64,000 nt of DNA from Wurfbainia villosa. Lineage: Eukaryota; Streptophyta; Magnoliopsida; Zingiberales; Zingiberaceae. Made by a program: the position numbers and the translations under genes. Position 1 is the stretch's first letter, and every line of letters begins with the position of its first letter. Shown here one piece after another: positions 47,011 to 56,799 of the stretch. The DNA lies in NCBI GenBank assembly GCA_025175895.1, contig CM045990.1, positions 57,227,704 to 57,291,703 on the forward strand. The letters run 5' to 3'. The notes under the pieces were generated by a model. That model made no database searches. It was not told where the DNA came from and worked only from the letters and a program-made list of their open reading frames with translations.

Positions 47011-47214
47011 CCAAGGATGAAGACTTGGTAAAAGGAAGTCCAAGTATGATCTTGGCAAAGAAAGTCCAAGGGATGGACTTGGCGGCATAAGACCAAGCTT
47101 GTAGTCTTGGCAGCATAAAGTCCAAGTGAACCTTGGCAAAGGAAGTCCAAAGTAAAGTCTTGGCAGCATAAGTCCAAGCTTGTAGTCTTGGCGGCGTAAA
47201 GTCCAAGCATTTGG
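47011..47214 (+). repeat. Array of eight CCAAG/CTTGG mini-hairpins in TE10 U3
   Basis: Short inverted repeats CCAAG-N(2-8)-CTTGG start at 47011, 47040, 47066, 47093, 47122, 47147, 47174 and 47203, a period of about 27 bp. Spacers carry GGCAAAG.AAGT or GGC.GCATAA. The matching array in the 3' LTR is at 54009-54207. Confidence 0.85.
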
Positions 47215-47733
47215 CAACCCAAGACATGACGAAACCGAAGGAAGCTCTTGGAAGCAAAGCGCAAAGGATGAACAAGTCGCGGACTCGGAGGGATCCTGAA
47301 GGCGCAAGGCTTATTGAGGAGCTAGAAGGTTGAGTCTAGGTCTAGGGTATAAAATCAAGTATGAATTACTCATACTTGATGAGTATCGATCGGCACGATG
47401 TATCGATCGGAGTCGGCGTGAGTTAGGATGAAACCTAATCATCGATCCATTTGCCTTGGTCGAGAGCGATCGGATTCTGCGATCGATCGATTGCCAAGTG
47501 CATCGATCGGTGATCAAGGGAAATGTCGCCACGAATGCGCGGTCTCACTCGCGCCTTGATCACTCGGTGATCACCCCATCGATCGGTGATGGAGGGATCA
47601 GTCGACTGATCACCTGGCCGTTGGAAATTGTAGCTACGAATCTCCGCGGAGATCGTGTTTCAGAAGTCGTTGGCTTGGCGGCGATCGGCCCGATGGCATG
47701 CATCGGTCGGTGATCGGCCTAGCAGGAAAAATA

Positions 47734-47756
47734 GCCCCTCTTCTATAAAAAGGGGC
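47734..47756 (+). promoter_or_regulatory. TE10 LTR promoter: TATA box in a hairpin loop
   Basis: GCCCCT and AGGGGC enclose CTTCTATAAAA. The repeat of this structure in the 3' LTR is at about 54695-54717, where ACCCCT replaces the first arm. Confidence 0.75.
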
Positions 47757-48188
47757 CATGGGGAGCTTGGTGAAGCTAGTTCTCTTGCTCCTAACTATAC
47801 TCTCATGCTCACCAAGCCTTCCAAGTGTTTTTTAGTGATTTAAATCCTCCTCTTCTCTTGTTCTTGATCATCCATCATTGTAAAGAAGAGGAGAGCATTG
47901 TAAGAAAGGTTTCTCCACCTTGGTTCATCCAAAGGAGGTTCTAGTGAAGGTTGATTAGGGCTAATCCACCTTACGGATTGCCGTGGAGTAGGGCGTCATC
48001 TACGAACCACGCATTACATCGGGTGTTAGCTTTGTTCTTGCTTTGATTTGTGTTTATGTTTGTATTGCTTCGCTAACATTGTTGTAGAAAAGAAGAAAGG
48101 CTAATCACCCCCTCTAGCCATTCCAAGGGTCCTAATAAGTGGTATCGAGCGGATAGCTTGGAAGATCTCACCATCAACCAAGACATCA

Positions 48189-49800
48189 ATGGCTCTTCAA
48201 GAGGATATAGCATCTCAAGCCACCGCTGATGGGAGTCACTGCGTATTGGAAAGGTAGGATGAAGTACTATCTTATGAGTAATATTGAAATTTGGCATAGT
48301 GTTGTAGATGGCTTGAGGAACGGTGGATGAACATGGACATCCTCTTCCAAGCAAGGATTGGACAAGAGAAATAAACAAGAAATTTGAATCAAATGCAAAG
48401 GTCGTCCTCACCATCCAATGCGGCATCACAATGGAGCAACTCAACAAGGTGGGGCCTTTTGAATCCGCCAAGGAGCTATGGGAAAAGCTCATTGAGCTAA
48501 ATGAAGGTTCAAGGAATCAAAGAGGGCCAAGAAGGACCTATTAATTGGACAACTTCAAGCCTTCCAAATGAAGATGCATGAAGCAGTAAGTCAAATGCAT
48601 GGAAGGTTCAAGAAATTGTAACGGACTCCATATCATAGGTGGCGAGTTGACAACCGGGATTTGGTAAGGTATATCTTACAAGCATTTCCTAGAAATTCTT
48701 TATGGACTTCTATAGTTGATGCCATTAAGGTAACTAGGGATTTATCTCAAATTAAAATAGATGAATTATTTTGTGAGTTTGAATTACATGAGCAAACTAA
48801 CATGTCCTCTAAGGAAAAGGGGTTAGCTCTATTTGTTGAAAAGAAGGACAAGAAAGAAAAGAAGAAGAAGGAAAGAAAAGAAGCATCATCATCATCCGAG
48901 TCGGAGGATGAGTCAAGTAGCGATGGGGACTCATCTAGTGAAATGGAAAATTTCGTCAAGAAGCTTTATAGAAAGTCAAGAGAGTTCAAGAATAGAGAAG
49001 CAAGGAAGGGGTCTCATTCCTCAAAAGGTAAATTTAATGGTAATTCAAGTTTTAGCAATAATGTGATTTGCCATGCTTGCAATAAGAAGGGGCATATAAA
49101 GCCGAATTGCCCGGAGCTAAAGAAGAAGGAAGAAAAGAAAAAGAAAAAGAAGGACAAGAAGGAAAAGAAGAAGAAGAAGGTCATGGTGGCTCAAACCACA
49201 TGGGACACACCAAGTGTTGAAGACTCTTCATCCGATGATGAGCTTTGCCACATTACACGCCATGTGGTACTCATGGCATTAGAAGATGATTCCGGCACAT
49301 CAAGTCAAGAAGATTCTTCAAGTGATGAATCGTCATCTAGTGACGATGAGGTAATGAATTCTCCCAAGGTTATGCTTCTCTATAAATCAATTGTTTATCT
49401 TAAAGAAGCTCTAGATAAGTCAAAATCTAAGGTTAAGAGCATGAAGGTAGAACTAAAGGCTATTAAAAATGAAAAATCTTCACATGTTGATTCTTGCATG
49501 CTTAAGGAAGAAAATGACAAACTTAAGGATGAGGTTAGTGAATTAAAAGCATGTTTAGAAAAATTTTCAAATGGCTCAAAGTGTCTTGATATGATTCTTA
49601 GTAGACAAAGAGCGGTTTATAACAAGGCCGGTTTAGGTTATAAGCCAAAAGAAAAAGAAGTTGCTTATATTTCATTAATAAATAGGAAAGCAACTATTAA
49701 GGGTAAGGTTAAGAAAGCTTGGGTACCTAAGAAGTTTTTACTTAATGTTACCGGTCCAAATGTTTGGGTACCAAAAGCTTGTGTTTTTCATGTGATTTAG
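48189..49800 (+). pseudogene. gag: TE10 gag, N-terminal frames broken
   Basis: A start ATG at 48189 is followed by an early stop, and the gag domain is spread over at least three frames (48240-48340, 48323-48544, 48600-48660). From 48661 the frame is open for 379 codons: end of the gag domain (KIDELFCEFELHE), Lys and acidic-Ser stretches, zinc knuckle CHACNKKGHIKPNC (49069-49110), an acidic Ser region, a coiled-coil-like stretch and the C-terminus WVPKACVFHVI with TAG (49798-49800). Pol follows in the same frame 15 bases later. The C-terminal half could be translated only from internal starts. Confidence 0.85.
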
Positions 49801-49815
49801 GTAGGAGAGCGAGGT

Positions 49816-52800
49816 ATGTGGATTGTGGATAGCGGTTGCTCAACACATATGACCGGGGATGTGAGCAAGTTCTCCACAATTAAATATGTGAAGAAGGGAG
49901 CGGTGTCCTTTGGGAATAGTGGAAAACTCAAGATATTAAGTAGAGGAACAATTGAGGTATCCCCCAAAATTGTTATTCACAAAGTCTTGCTAGTTGAAAA
50001 TATGAAATTTAATTTATTAAGTGTTAGTCAACTTTGTGATGCAAACTATCATGTCTCTTTTGAATCTTCTAAATGCATGATTAGACACAAGGAATTAAAT
50101 GATTGCATGTTAGTTGGATATAGGAAATCAAATATCTATTATGTTGATCTTTCATATGCTTCTAACATTTCTACTAAGTGTTTTGTTGCAAAAGAAGAGG
50201 AAAGTTGGCTATGGCATAGAAGATTGGGGCATATTAACATGAAAAACATAGCCAAGGTAGCCAAGATGGAGTTGGTTAAAGGGCTACCAAAGATCAAGTA
50301 TGTCAAGAACAAATTGTGTGATGCATGCCAAGAAGGAAAACAAACAAAGGCATCACATAAAGGTAAAACCCTAACCAATACTTCTTTACCATTAGAATTA
50401 TTGCATCTTGACTTATTTGATTGCCATAGTACTCCATCTTTAAATGGTAATAAATATTGTTTGGTTATAGTAGATGATTTTTCTAGGTATACTTGGGTCT
50501 ATTTTATGAAACATAAGGATGATACCTTAGAAATAATCATAGGATTTAGTAAAAGGGTTGAAAATGAAAAGAGTCTCAAAATCAACCGGATCTGTAGTGA
50601 TCATGGTGGTGAATTTGAAAATCTAAAATTTTCACAATTTTGTTTAAAGCAAGGGTACAAGCATGAGTTCTCTTGTCCTAGAACACCCCAACAAAATGGG
50701 GTGGTGGAAAGGAGAAATCGTGCCCTACAAGAGGCGGCTAGGACTATGCTTAATGCATATTCTCTACCTAGCTACTTGTGGGCGGAAGCGGTTAATACCG
50801 CTTGCTATATCCAAAATAGGGTTCAAATCCATAGGTTTTTAGGAAAAACACCATTTGAATTATGGAATGGGACTATACCCACAATTCATTATTTCAAAGT
50901 CTTTGGGTGTAAAGTTTATATTCTAAACACCAAAGATAACTTAGGAAAATTTGAATCAAAAGCGGATGAGGGAATCCTAGTTGGATACTCATCCACAAGT
51001 AGAGGGTATAGAGTCTACAATAAGAGAACCAAAGGGATTGAGGAGTCTTCCAATGTTCAATTTGATGAAACTACTAGTACCTACCCTAGAAAGTCCTCCA
51101 TTGATAAGGATATTAATGACAATAATCAAGACATTACCCAAAAACTTCAAAATTTGACCATTAGGGGTAATGATCAAGGGGGAGGAAGAGGAGATTCCGA
51201 TGATGAAAGAAGGGTGGAAGATAACAATAATCAAATTGAAACCCCTTCTAGAAACCTAAGAATTCATCAAGATCATCCACTTGACCAAGTAGTAGGAGAT
51301 CTATCTCAAGGAGTAAGAACTAGGTCATTTCATAGACCTCCTACTAGTCAAGTGGCTCTTATTTCACAAATTGAGCCCAAGTCGATCAATGATGCATTAC
51401 ATGATCCGGATTGGATTTTGGCAATGCAAGATGAATTGGCTCAATTTGAGAGAAGTCAAGTGTGGGAATTAGTGCCTAGACCCAATGATAGCACCATAAT
51501 TACTACAAGATGGGTCTTTAGGAATAAGCTAGATGATCAAGGAAATATCACTAGAAATAAGGCTAGGTTGGTTGCTAGGGGATTCAATCAAGTTGAGGGG
51601 CTTGACTATGATGAGACTTATGCCCCGGTTGCAAGGTTAGAATCTATTAGGATTCTCTTAGGGTATGCTTCCTTCATGAGATTTAAACTTTACCAAATGG
51701 ATGTTAAATCGGCATTCTTAAATGGTTTTATTAAGGAGGAAGTATATGTAGAGCAACCACCCGGATTTGAGAACATAGATTATCCAAATCATGTATGTAA
51801 GCTTAGGAAAGCATTATATGGGTTAAAACAAGCTCCCCGGGCATGGTATGAAAGATTGTCATCCTTCTTAATTTCTAAGGATTTTAGAAGAGGCCAAGTA
51901 GATCAAACTTTGTTTATAAAGTCAACGTTAAAAGATATATTCATAGCCCAAGTATATGTTGATGATATCATCTTTGGGTCAACAAATGATGATCTTCTTC
52001 AAGACTTTATAAAAAATATGAAAAATGAATTTGAAATGAGTTTGGTTGGAGAGCTTACCTTTTTCCTAGGCTTACAAGTCAAACAAACCAATGAGGGTAT
52101 TCATATTTATCAAACCAAATATGCAAATGAAATGATCAAGAAATTTGGTTTGGAAAATGCCAAAATTGTAACCACTCCTATGGTCACTAGCACTAGAATA
52201 GATAGTGATCATGAAGGTAAATCAATTGATCTTAAATTGTATAGGAGTATGATTGGTAGCTTACTATACTTAACTGCTAGTAGACCCGATATTTTATTTG
52301 CGGTAGGTATGTGTGCAAGATACCAATCTTGTGCCAAAGAATCACATTTGGTAGTCGTCAAAAGAATATTAAGATATATTAAAGGCACCCTAAATGTAGG
52401 ACTTTGGTATCCTAGGACTAAGTCATGTGAATTGCTTGGTTATATTGATTCCGATTATGTCGGGTGCAAATTGGATAGAAAGAGTACTAGTGGTGGATGT
52501 CAATTTCTTGGGTCCTCCCTAGTTAGTTGGAGTAGTAGGAAGCAACATTGTGTTGCTTTATCAACCACCGAAGCCGAATATGTGGCTATGGGTGGTTGTG
52601 TAGCTCAATTACTTTGGATGAGGCATACTCTTGTGGACTATGAGCTACACTACTCTAACATTAAAGTTTATTGTGATAATGTAAGTACTATCAATTTGAC
52701 CAAAAATCCGGTACATCACTCTAGGACCAAGCACATTGAAGTGAAACATCACTTCATAAGAGATCATGTGGCAAGAGGGGACATTGAACTTAATTATGTA

Positions 52801-52899
52801 GAATCTAAGTCCAACCTTGCCGATATCTTCACCAAAGCTCTTCCCGAAAATGAATTTTTATCTTTAAGGAGAGAGCTTGGTATGTGCTTTGTAGAGTAA
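49816..52899 (+). CDS. pol: TE10 pol: protease, integrase, reverse transcriptase, RNase H
   Basis: An uninterrupted frame of 1027 codons replicates and integrates the element. Protease: DSG at residues 5-7 in WIVDSGCSTHMTGD. Pre-integrase zinc region around 132-172 (WHRRLGH...CDACQ). Integrase core with D199, D262 and E298, 35 residues between the last two. Reverse transcriptase from about 545, with D629 and YVDD at 714-717. RNase H from about 872, with D878, E919 and D954, and the usual ending HIEVKHHFIRD...LADIFTKALP. All catalytic residues are present. Integrase before RT defines Ty1/copia; RT wording (NKLDDQGNITRNKARLVARG) fits Sireviruses. It shares the frame of gag but is separated by a TAG; the ATG at 49816 may not be a real start. 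A single integration-competent-looking pol in this window. Confidence 0.93.
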   Translation: MWIVDSGCSTHMTGDVSKFSTIKYVKKGAVSFGNSGKLKILSRGTIEVSPKIVIHKVLLVENMKFNLLSVSQLCDANYHVSFESSKCMIRHKELNDCMLVGYRKSNIYYVDLSYASNISTKCFVAKEEESWLWHRRLGHINMKNIAKVAKMELVKGLPKIKYVKNKLCDACQEGKQTKASHKGKTLTNTSLPLELLHLDLFDCHSTPSLNGNKYCLVIVDDFSRYTWVYFMKHKDDTLEIIIGFSKRVENEKSLKINRICSDHGGEFENLKFSQFCLKQGYKHEFSCPRTPQQNGVVERRNRALQEAARTMLNAYSLPSYLWAEAVNTACYIQNRVQIHRFLGKTPFELWNGTIPTIHYFKVFGCKVYILNTKDNLGKFESKADEGILVGYSSTSRGYRVYNKRTKGIEESSNVQFDETTSTYPRKSSIDKDINDNNQDITQKLQNLTIRGNDQGGGRGDSDDERRVEDNNNQIETPSRNLRIHQDHPLDQVVGDLSQGVRTRSFHRPPTSQVALISQIEPKSINDALHDPDWILAMQDELAQFERSQVWELVPRPNDSTIITTRWVFRNKLDDQGNITRNKARLVARGFNQVEGLDYDETYAPVARLESIRILLGYASFMRFKLYQMDVKSAFLNGFIKEEVYVEQPPGFENIDYPNHVCKLRKALYGLKQAPRAWYERLSSFLISKDFRRGQVDQTLFIKSTLKDIFIAQVYVDDIIFGSTNDDLLQDFIKNMKNEFEMSLVGELTFFLGLQVKQTNEGIHIYQTKYANEMIKKFGLENAKIVTTPMVTSTRIDSDHEGKSIDLKLYRSMIGSLLYLTASRPDILFAVGMCARYQSCAKESHLVVVKRILRYIKGTLNVGLWYPRTKSCELLGYIDSDYVGCKLDRKSTSGGCQFLGSSLVSWSSRKQHCVALSTTEAEYVAMGGCVAQLLWMRHTLVDYELHYSNIKVYCDNVSTINLTKNPVHHSRTKHIEVKHHFIRDHVARGDIELNYVESKSNLADIFTKALPENEFLSLRRELGMCFVE

Positions 52900-53897
52900 A
52901 ATTCTAGATTTGCATGATCCCATGTTTATATGTTATCTTTATACCTTGATACATCTCACAAAAAGCCTTAAGAAACCTTGATTTTTGTATTGAGACACTT
53001 AGAACCATGTGAGATGATAGGAAGGTGTACTTGGCTCATCATGCTTGTTATGATGCATTACTATGAGCCAATGACACACCTAGAGACATAAATACCTTAT
53101 GGACCAACTATTGGGAAGGCTTGTATTCAAGTAATGAGTACATAGCTCTAAGAACATGGTTAGAAATTCCAAATCATATATATTTTAAACTATGTTCATT
53201 ATATTTTGGAAAACAGTTTTCAAGTGAATCACAAAAGTGATACAAAGTTTGAAAATTCTTTAGAACTTTTGTAAGTTTCCAAATTTGTATCAATCTTGAA
53301 ATCTGGAAAACATATATTTTTTAAATTATTTTTCCTTAATAAAGTATGATTTCAGAAATATGTACGCAAAATTTTGTGTTTTTTCGAGATTTTTGGAATT
53401 TCTACCGCATTTCTGAAAATGGGCTGAAAAGGCTGAAATTTCGATTTCAGGCATAGCAGTCGACTGGTTCAGATACCAGTCGACTGATACACTGGGTTTT
53501 CTGATAATAAGCTCCATTTTCTGATATTTGGTGTATTTTTTGATGTCCTAACACTCTAGTATGATAATATTGCGTTTTAGAACTGCTTAATATAGTGGTT
53601 TAGGGGGAGTTTCAATAAATTCTATCTTTTTATCTCCAAAACCATTGTTGGTGCAAAGTTAGGATTTAACTTTTAAATTTTAGATTATGCTTTGCTTCAA
53701 AGGTAATTTACATCATATCTTGGATTAAGGGAGAGCTTAATTTCAATCAAATACCTTAGTCCAAGATCCAACACTCTTTCATCCTTCTCTTTTTGATGTA
53801 TGTCAAAGGGGGAGAAGGAATGCTTAAGTTAGATGATTATGCGTGTATCTTTAAAGACCTAACTTAAATGATTGTCAAACATCAAAAAGGGGGAGAT
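52900..53897 (+). other. TE10 3' non-coding region with polypurine tracts
   Basis: No gene. Purine tracts lie at about 53600, 53805 and 53885-53897 (terminal, AAAAAGGGGGAGAT). A pair CAGTCGACTGG (53458) and CAGTCGACTG (53477) sits in the same block as in TE4 and TE5. An imperfect extra purine tract (AAGGGAGAGC) is at about 53727. Confidence 0.78.
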
Positions 53898-55099
53898 TGT
53901 TGGTGCAACAATGCTCCAAGCATTTATATGTTTTGATGTTTGGCTAATCATCTAAGTTAGGCAATATCTTGTGATCTAATTAAGCATGTGTTTAAGTGAC
54001 AGGGAAATCCAAGGATGAAGACTTGGTAAAAGGAAGTCCAAGTATGATCTTGGCAAAGGAAGTCCAAGGGATGGACTTGGCGGCATAAGACCAAGCTTGT
54101 AGTCTTGGCGATAAAGTCAAGTGAACCTTGGCAAAGGAAGTCCAAAGTAAAGTCTTGGCGATAAGTCCAAGCTTGTAGTCTTGGCGGCGTAAAGTCCAAG
54201 CATTTGGCAACCCAAGACATGACAAACCAAGGAAGCTCTTGGAAGCAAAGCACAAAGGATGAACAAGTCGCGACTCGGAGGGGATCCCGAAAGCGCAAGG
54301 CTTATTGAGGAGCTAGAAGGTTGAGTCTAGGTCTAGGGTATAAAATCAAGTGATGAGTATCGATCGACTCATACTTGATGTATCGATCGACAGTCAGCGC
54401 TTCGGCCGAGTTAGGATGAAACCACGACCATCGACCGCCTTGGTTAGAGCAATGATCGATTGCGATCGATCACCGCGAAGTGCATCGATCGGTGATCAAG
54501 GGAAATGTCGCCACAAAATGCAGTCTCACTCGACTGCTGCCTTGATCACTCGACTGATCACCCCATCAGTCGACTGATCACCTGGCCGTTGGAAATTGCG
54601 TCTACGAATCTCCGCGGAGATCGCGTTTCAGAAGTCGTTGGCTTGGATCGTGATGGCATGCATCGGTCCGATCGATCGGCCTAACGGAAAAACAACCCCT
54701 CTTCTATAAAAAGGGGCCATGGGGAGCTTGGTGAAGCTAGTGCTCTTGCTCCTAACTATACTCTCATGCTCACCAAGCCTTCCAAGTGTTTTTTAGTGAT
54801 TTAAATCCTCCTCTTCTCTTGTTCTTGATCATCCATCATTGTAAAGAAGAGGAGAGCATTGTAAGAAAGGTTTCTCCACCTTGGTTCATCCAAAGGTGGT
54901 TCTAGTGAAGGTTGATTAGGGCTAATCCACCTTACGGATTGCCGTGGAGTAGGAGCGTCATCTCCGAACCACGTACATCGGGTGTTAGCTTTGTTCTTGC
55001 TTTGATTTGTGTTTATGTTTGTATTGCTTCCGCTAACATTGTTGTAGAAAAGAAGAAAGGCTAATCACCCCCCCTCTAGCCATTCCAAGGGTCCTAATA
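53898..55099 (+). repeat. TE10 3' LTR
   Basis: 1202 bp, partner of 46900-48137, starting TGTTGGTGC. Differences from the 5' copy are concentrated in the mini-hairpin spacers (54105-54170) and in 54350-54660. The hairpin array is at 54009-54207 and the TATA box at about 54705. Confidence 0.9.
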
Positions 55100-55104
55100 T
55101 ACAA

Positions 55105-55169
55105 GTAAGCCCTAACTTTAACTATGGTTCATACATCAAAACTAAGGAGTGATGATCTCTGTATCAACA
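55105..55169 (-). repeat. TE7 5' LTR, outer end
   Basis: 65 bp matching 35906-35970, ending TGTATCAACA. GTTGG follows. Confidence 0.85.
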
Positions 55170-55604
55170 GTTGGCACCGACATCCAGGCTATATAAAGGT
55201 AAAGGGGGATCGCCGACAGGGGGCTTTAATTCTCCGACTCTTCTCCTCGCTCTCTTTTCCTCACTCCCACTTCTCTACTACTCCGACGGATCCTGACTTG
55301 AGCGTCGGAGAGGCATCACCGAAATCCTTCTCGGTGCCTCCTCCCCTCACATTTCTTTGCCTTTCCAGGCTCTTGATCCTAACTCCGTCAATGATCGCCG
55401 TCCAGCATCTCTCGGATAGACTTCCCCAATTGGATGACCCTCGCTCAACTTCGGAGGCAATTTCCACATCAATAGTGTTGGCCGATTCATCCCCACTTAG
55501 CCGAGTCATCAAGGTTCCAATATTGCTAGCATCGGAGCTTGCCTCTTCACTCTGACCCAAACCGAGTCGTACCTTGTCTTCGTGTTTCAGCCGCAACACA
55601 AACA
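55170..55604 (+). repeat. TE6 solo LTR, right part with promoter
   Basis: It continues 26326-26912 after TE7. A TATA box CTATATAAAGG is at 55189-55199 and the sequence ends CACAAACA at 55604, followed by ATTGA. The open frames 55124-55555 (+) and 55261-55605 (-) overlap here and look incidental. Confidence 0.6.
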
Positions 55605-56594
55605 ATTGAGAATCTGGATAAAAAAAATTCTAATTTAGATTAAAAAAATGCATAAACTCAAAATCAGATCTGAAAGATATATTTTAATCAAAAATACTCG
55701 AGGGTTTATTGAAACATAAACTAAATTCATAAACAAATTATAAACCTAAATAGATTGATATGGAGACTGTTCCTATACTACTTATTAGAAAATTGATTTT
55801 AGATCAAAATATATATCTAAATTTAGTATCCTCCGTGTCATATTAACGTAATAAATATTAATTATAATCACACCTAAGTTTATAACGACAAAACGATTAA
55901 TCTTTGTTTAAGTCTTTCAGTTTAATATGTTTTTTTTAATTTTATAATGATGTGAGGTTAATGAAATTAGGATTATATATGAACTGGATCCTCAGCCCCT
56001 ATTGATAATTTTGAAGAGTTATAAATTTTTTATATTTTTAATTTAGTTAATCATAAACTAGAAATGTGAAAATAGATTTGTATAGGAAATAAAATATATA
56101 TTTAAATTTAATGTTTTTAACCTCATAAATATTAATTAGATTCTAAATTAAAATACCTATTTATAAACACATTTAATTAAATATATTAACGCACAATTAA
56201 TTTTCTAACAAAATTTTCATATTTCGAATGAGTCATTAAATGAACTTCTTTATCCTATTATATAAGTTGGCATTAATTAGGAAAGCAAATAGCATTTAAA
56301 AGGGCTTACTTAGAAGATTACCATGGATCTTACTTTTCAATGTGTTCTTATATCTCGTGACAAAACTAATTTTCCAGAAAATAAAAAATAATAATGTGAT
56401 AGTGTTGTCAATCAGATTATCAGCTTCCAAGAAGAAAATTATAAATTGAATTACTTACCTTCAGATTGGTGATGACTATAAAATACATTTTTATGATGAA
56501 CCAAGTTAAAAAGAGAGGCAAAAAGGACAAGTTTAACCATATATAGATTAACAACACAAACTGGAAATTTCTTGGCGTCACCAATTTGCATGAT
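55605..56594. other. AT-rich intergenic spacer between the TE nest and PPDK
   Basis: About 1 kb of low-GC sequence. No repeat, RNA gene or credible frame was found. Confidence 0.65.
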
Positions 56595-56600
56595 TTTATT
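56595..56600 (-). terminator. Candidate poly(A) signal of PPDK
   Basis: The minus strand reads AATAAA about 200 bases after the stop codon, a usual distance for a plant 3' UTR. The real cleavage site is not visible. Confidence 0.5.
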
Positions 56601-56799
56601 TCTTCCAAAGAAATGCTTCCTGAATTACAGAATCGAGGCAGCCATGACTTGACCGCTGCTATAAAATTGACAACGCCATACTTCTAATTTACCACACTTT
56701 TTTTTCTTCTTTTTTAGTGGAGAAAGAAAATGTGTGACATGTCCCACAATTGGATTGATATTAAACAAAAGCAGGTGGGCAAAGCAACTCCCTGGACTT

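Larger units (their letters stand above)
46900..48137 (+). repeat. TE10 5' LTR
   Basis: 1238 bp, TGTCGGTGC...GTCCTAATA. It has an array of eight mini-hairpins at 47011-47214, CGATCG-rich sequence at 47385-47700, a TATA box (47744-47750) in a 6-bp hairpin GCCCCT/AGGGGC, and a C-rich block CACCCCCTCTAGCC before the end. Confidence 0.9.
46900..55099 (+). mobile_element. TE10: Ty1/copia Sirevirus with open pol and broken gag
   Basis: LTRs are 46900-48137 and 53898-55099. The primer site TGGTATCGAGC (one base missing) is at 48140-48150 and the polypurine tract at 53885-53897. Flanks TATAA (46895-46899) and TACAA (55100-55104) differ by one transition. Both LTRs end in TA rather than CA. Pol (49816-52899) has all domains in copia order (protease, integrase, RT, RNase H); gag is damaged at its start. 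No envelope-like gene follows. It is inserted in the TE7 5' LTR and is one of the youngest elements here. Confidence 0.92.
26913..55169 (-). mobile_element. TE7: Sirevirus derivative, minus strand, carrying three later insertions
   Basis: Flanked by GTTGG (26908-26912 and 55170-55174). The 3' LTR is 26913-27100 plus 34816-35970; the 5' LTR is 45623-46899 plus 55105-55169. Without insertions these are 1343 and 1342 bp. Inside, on the minus strand, come leader repeats, a broken gag (43694-45003), a protease-like start joined to an unrelated domain (41947-42606), the remainder of that domain left of the CACTA insertion (36937-37549), and an array of polypurine tracts. Integrase, reverse transcriptase and RNase H are absent. 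The insertions are TE8, TE9 and TE10. Confidence 0.88.

Noticed and set aside
47011..47214. CRISPR-like array
   Set aside because: The period and repeats are superficially similar, but the context is a plant LTR, repeats are 10-18 bp imperfect hairpins and there are no cas genes.
1..55604. An envelope-like gene downstream of pol in TE10
   Set aside because: 52900-53897 contains no long frame, transmembrane segment or coiled coil; only non-coding purine-tract DNA is seen.
55124..55605. 143-codon plus-strand and 114-codon minus-strand frames
   Set aside because: They overlap each other, start in or across LTR borders and end at the TE6 LTR end; best explained as LTR sequence.
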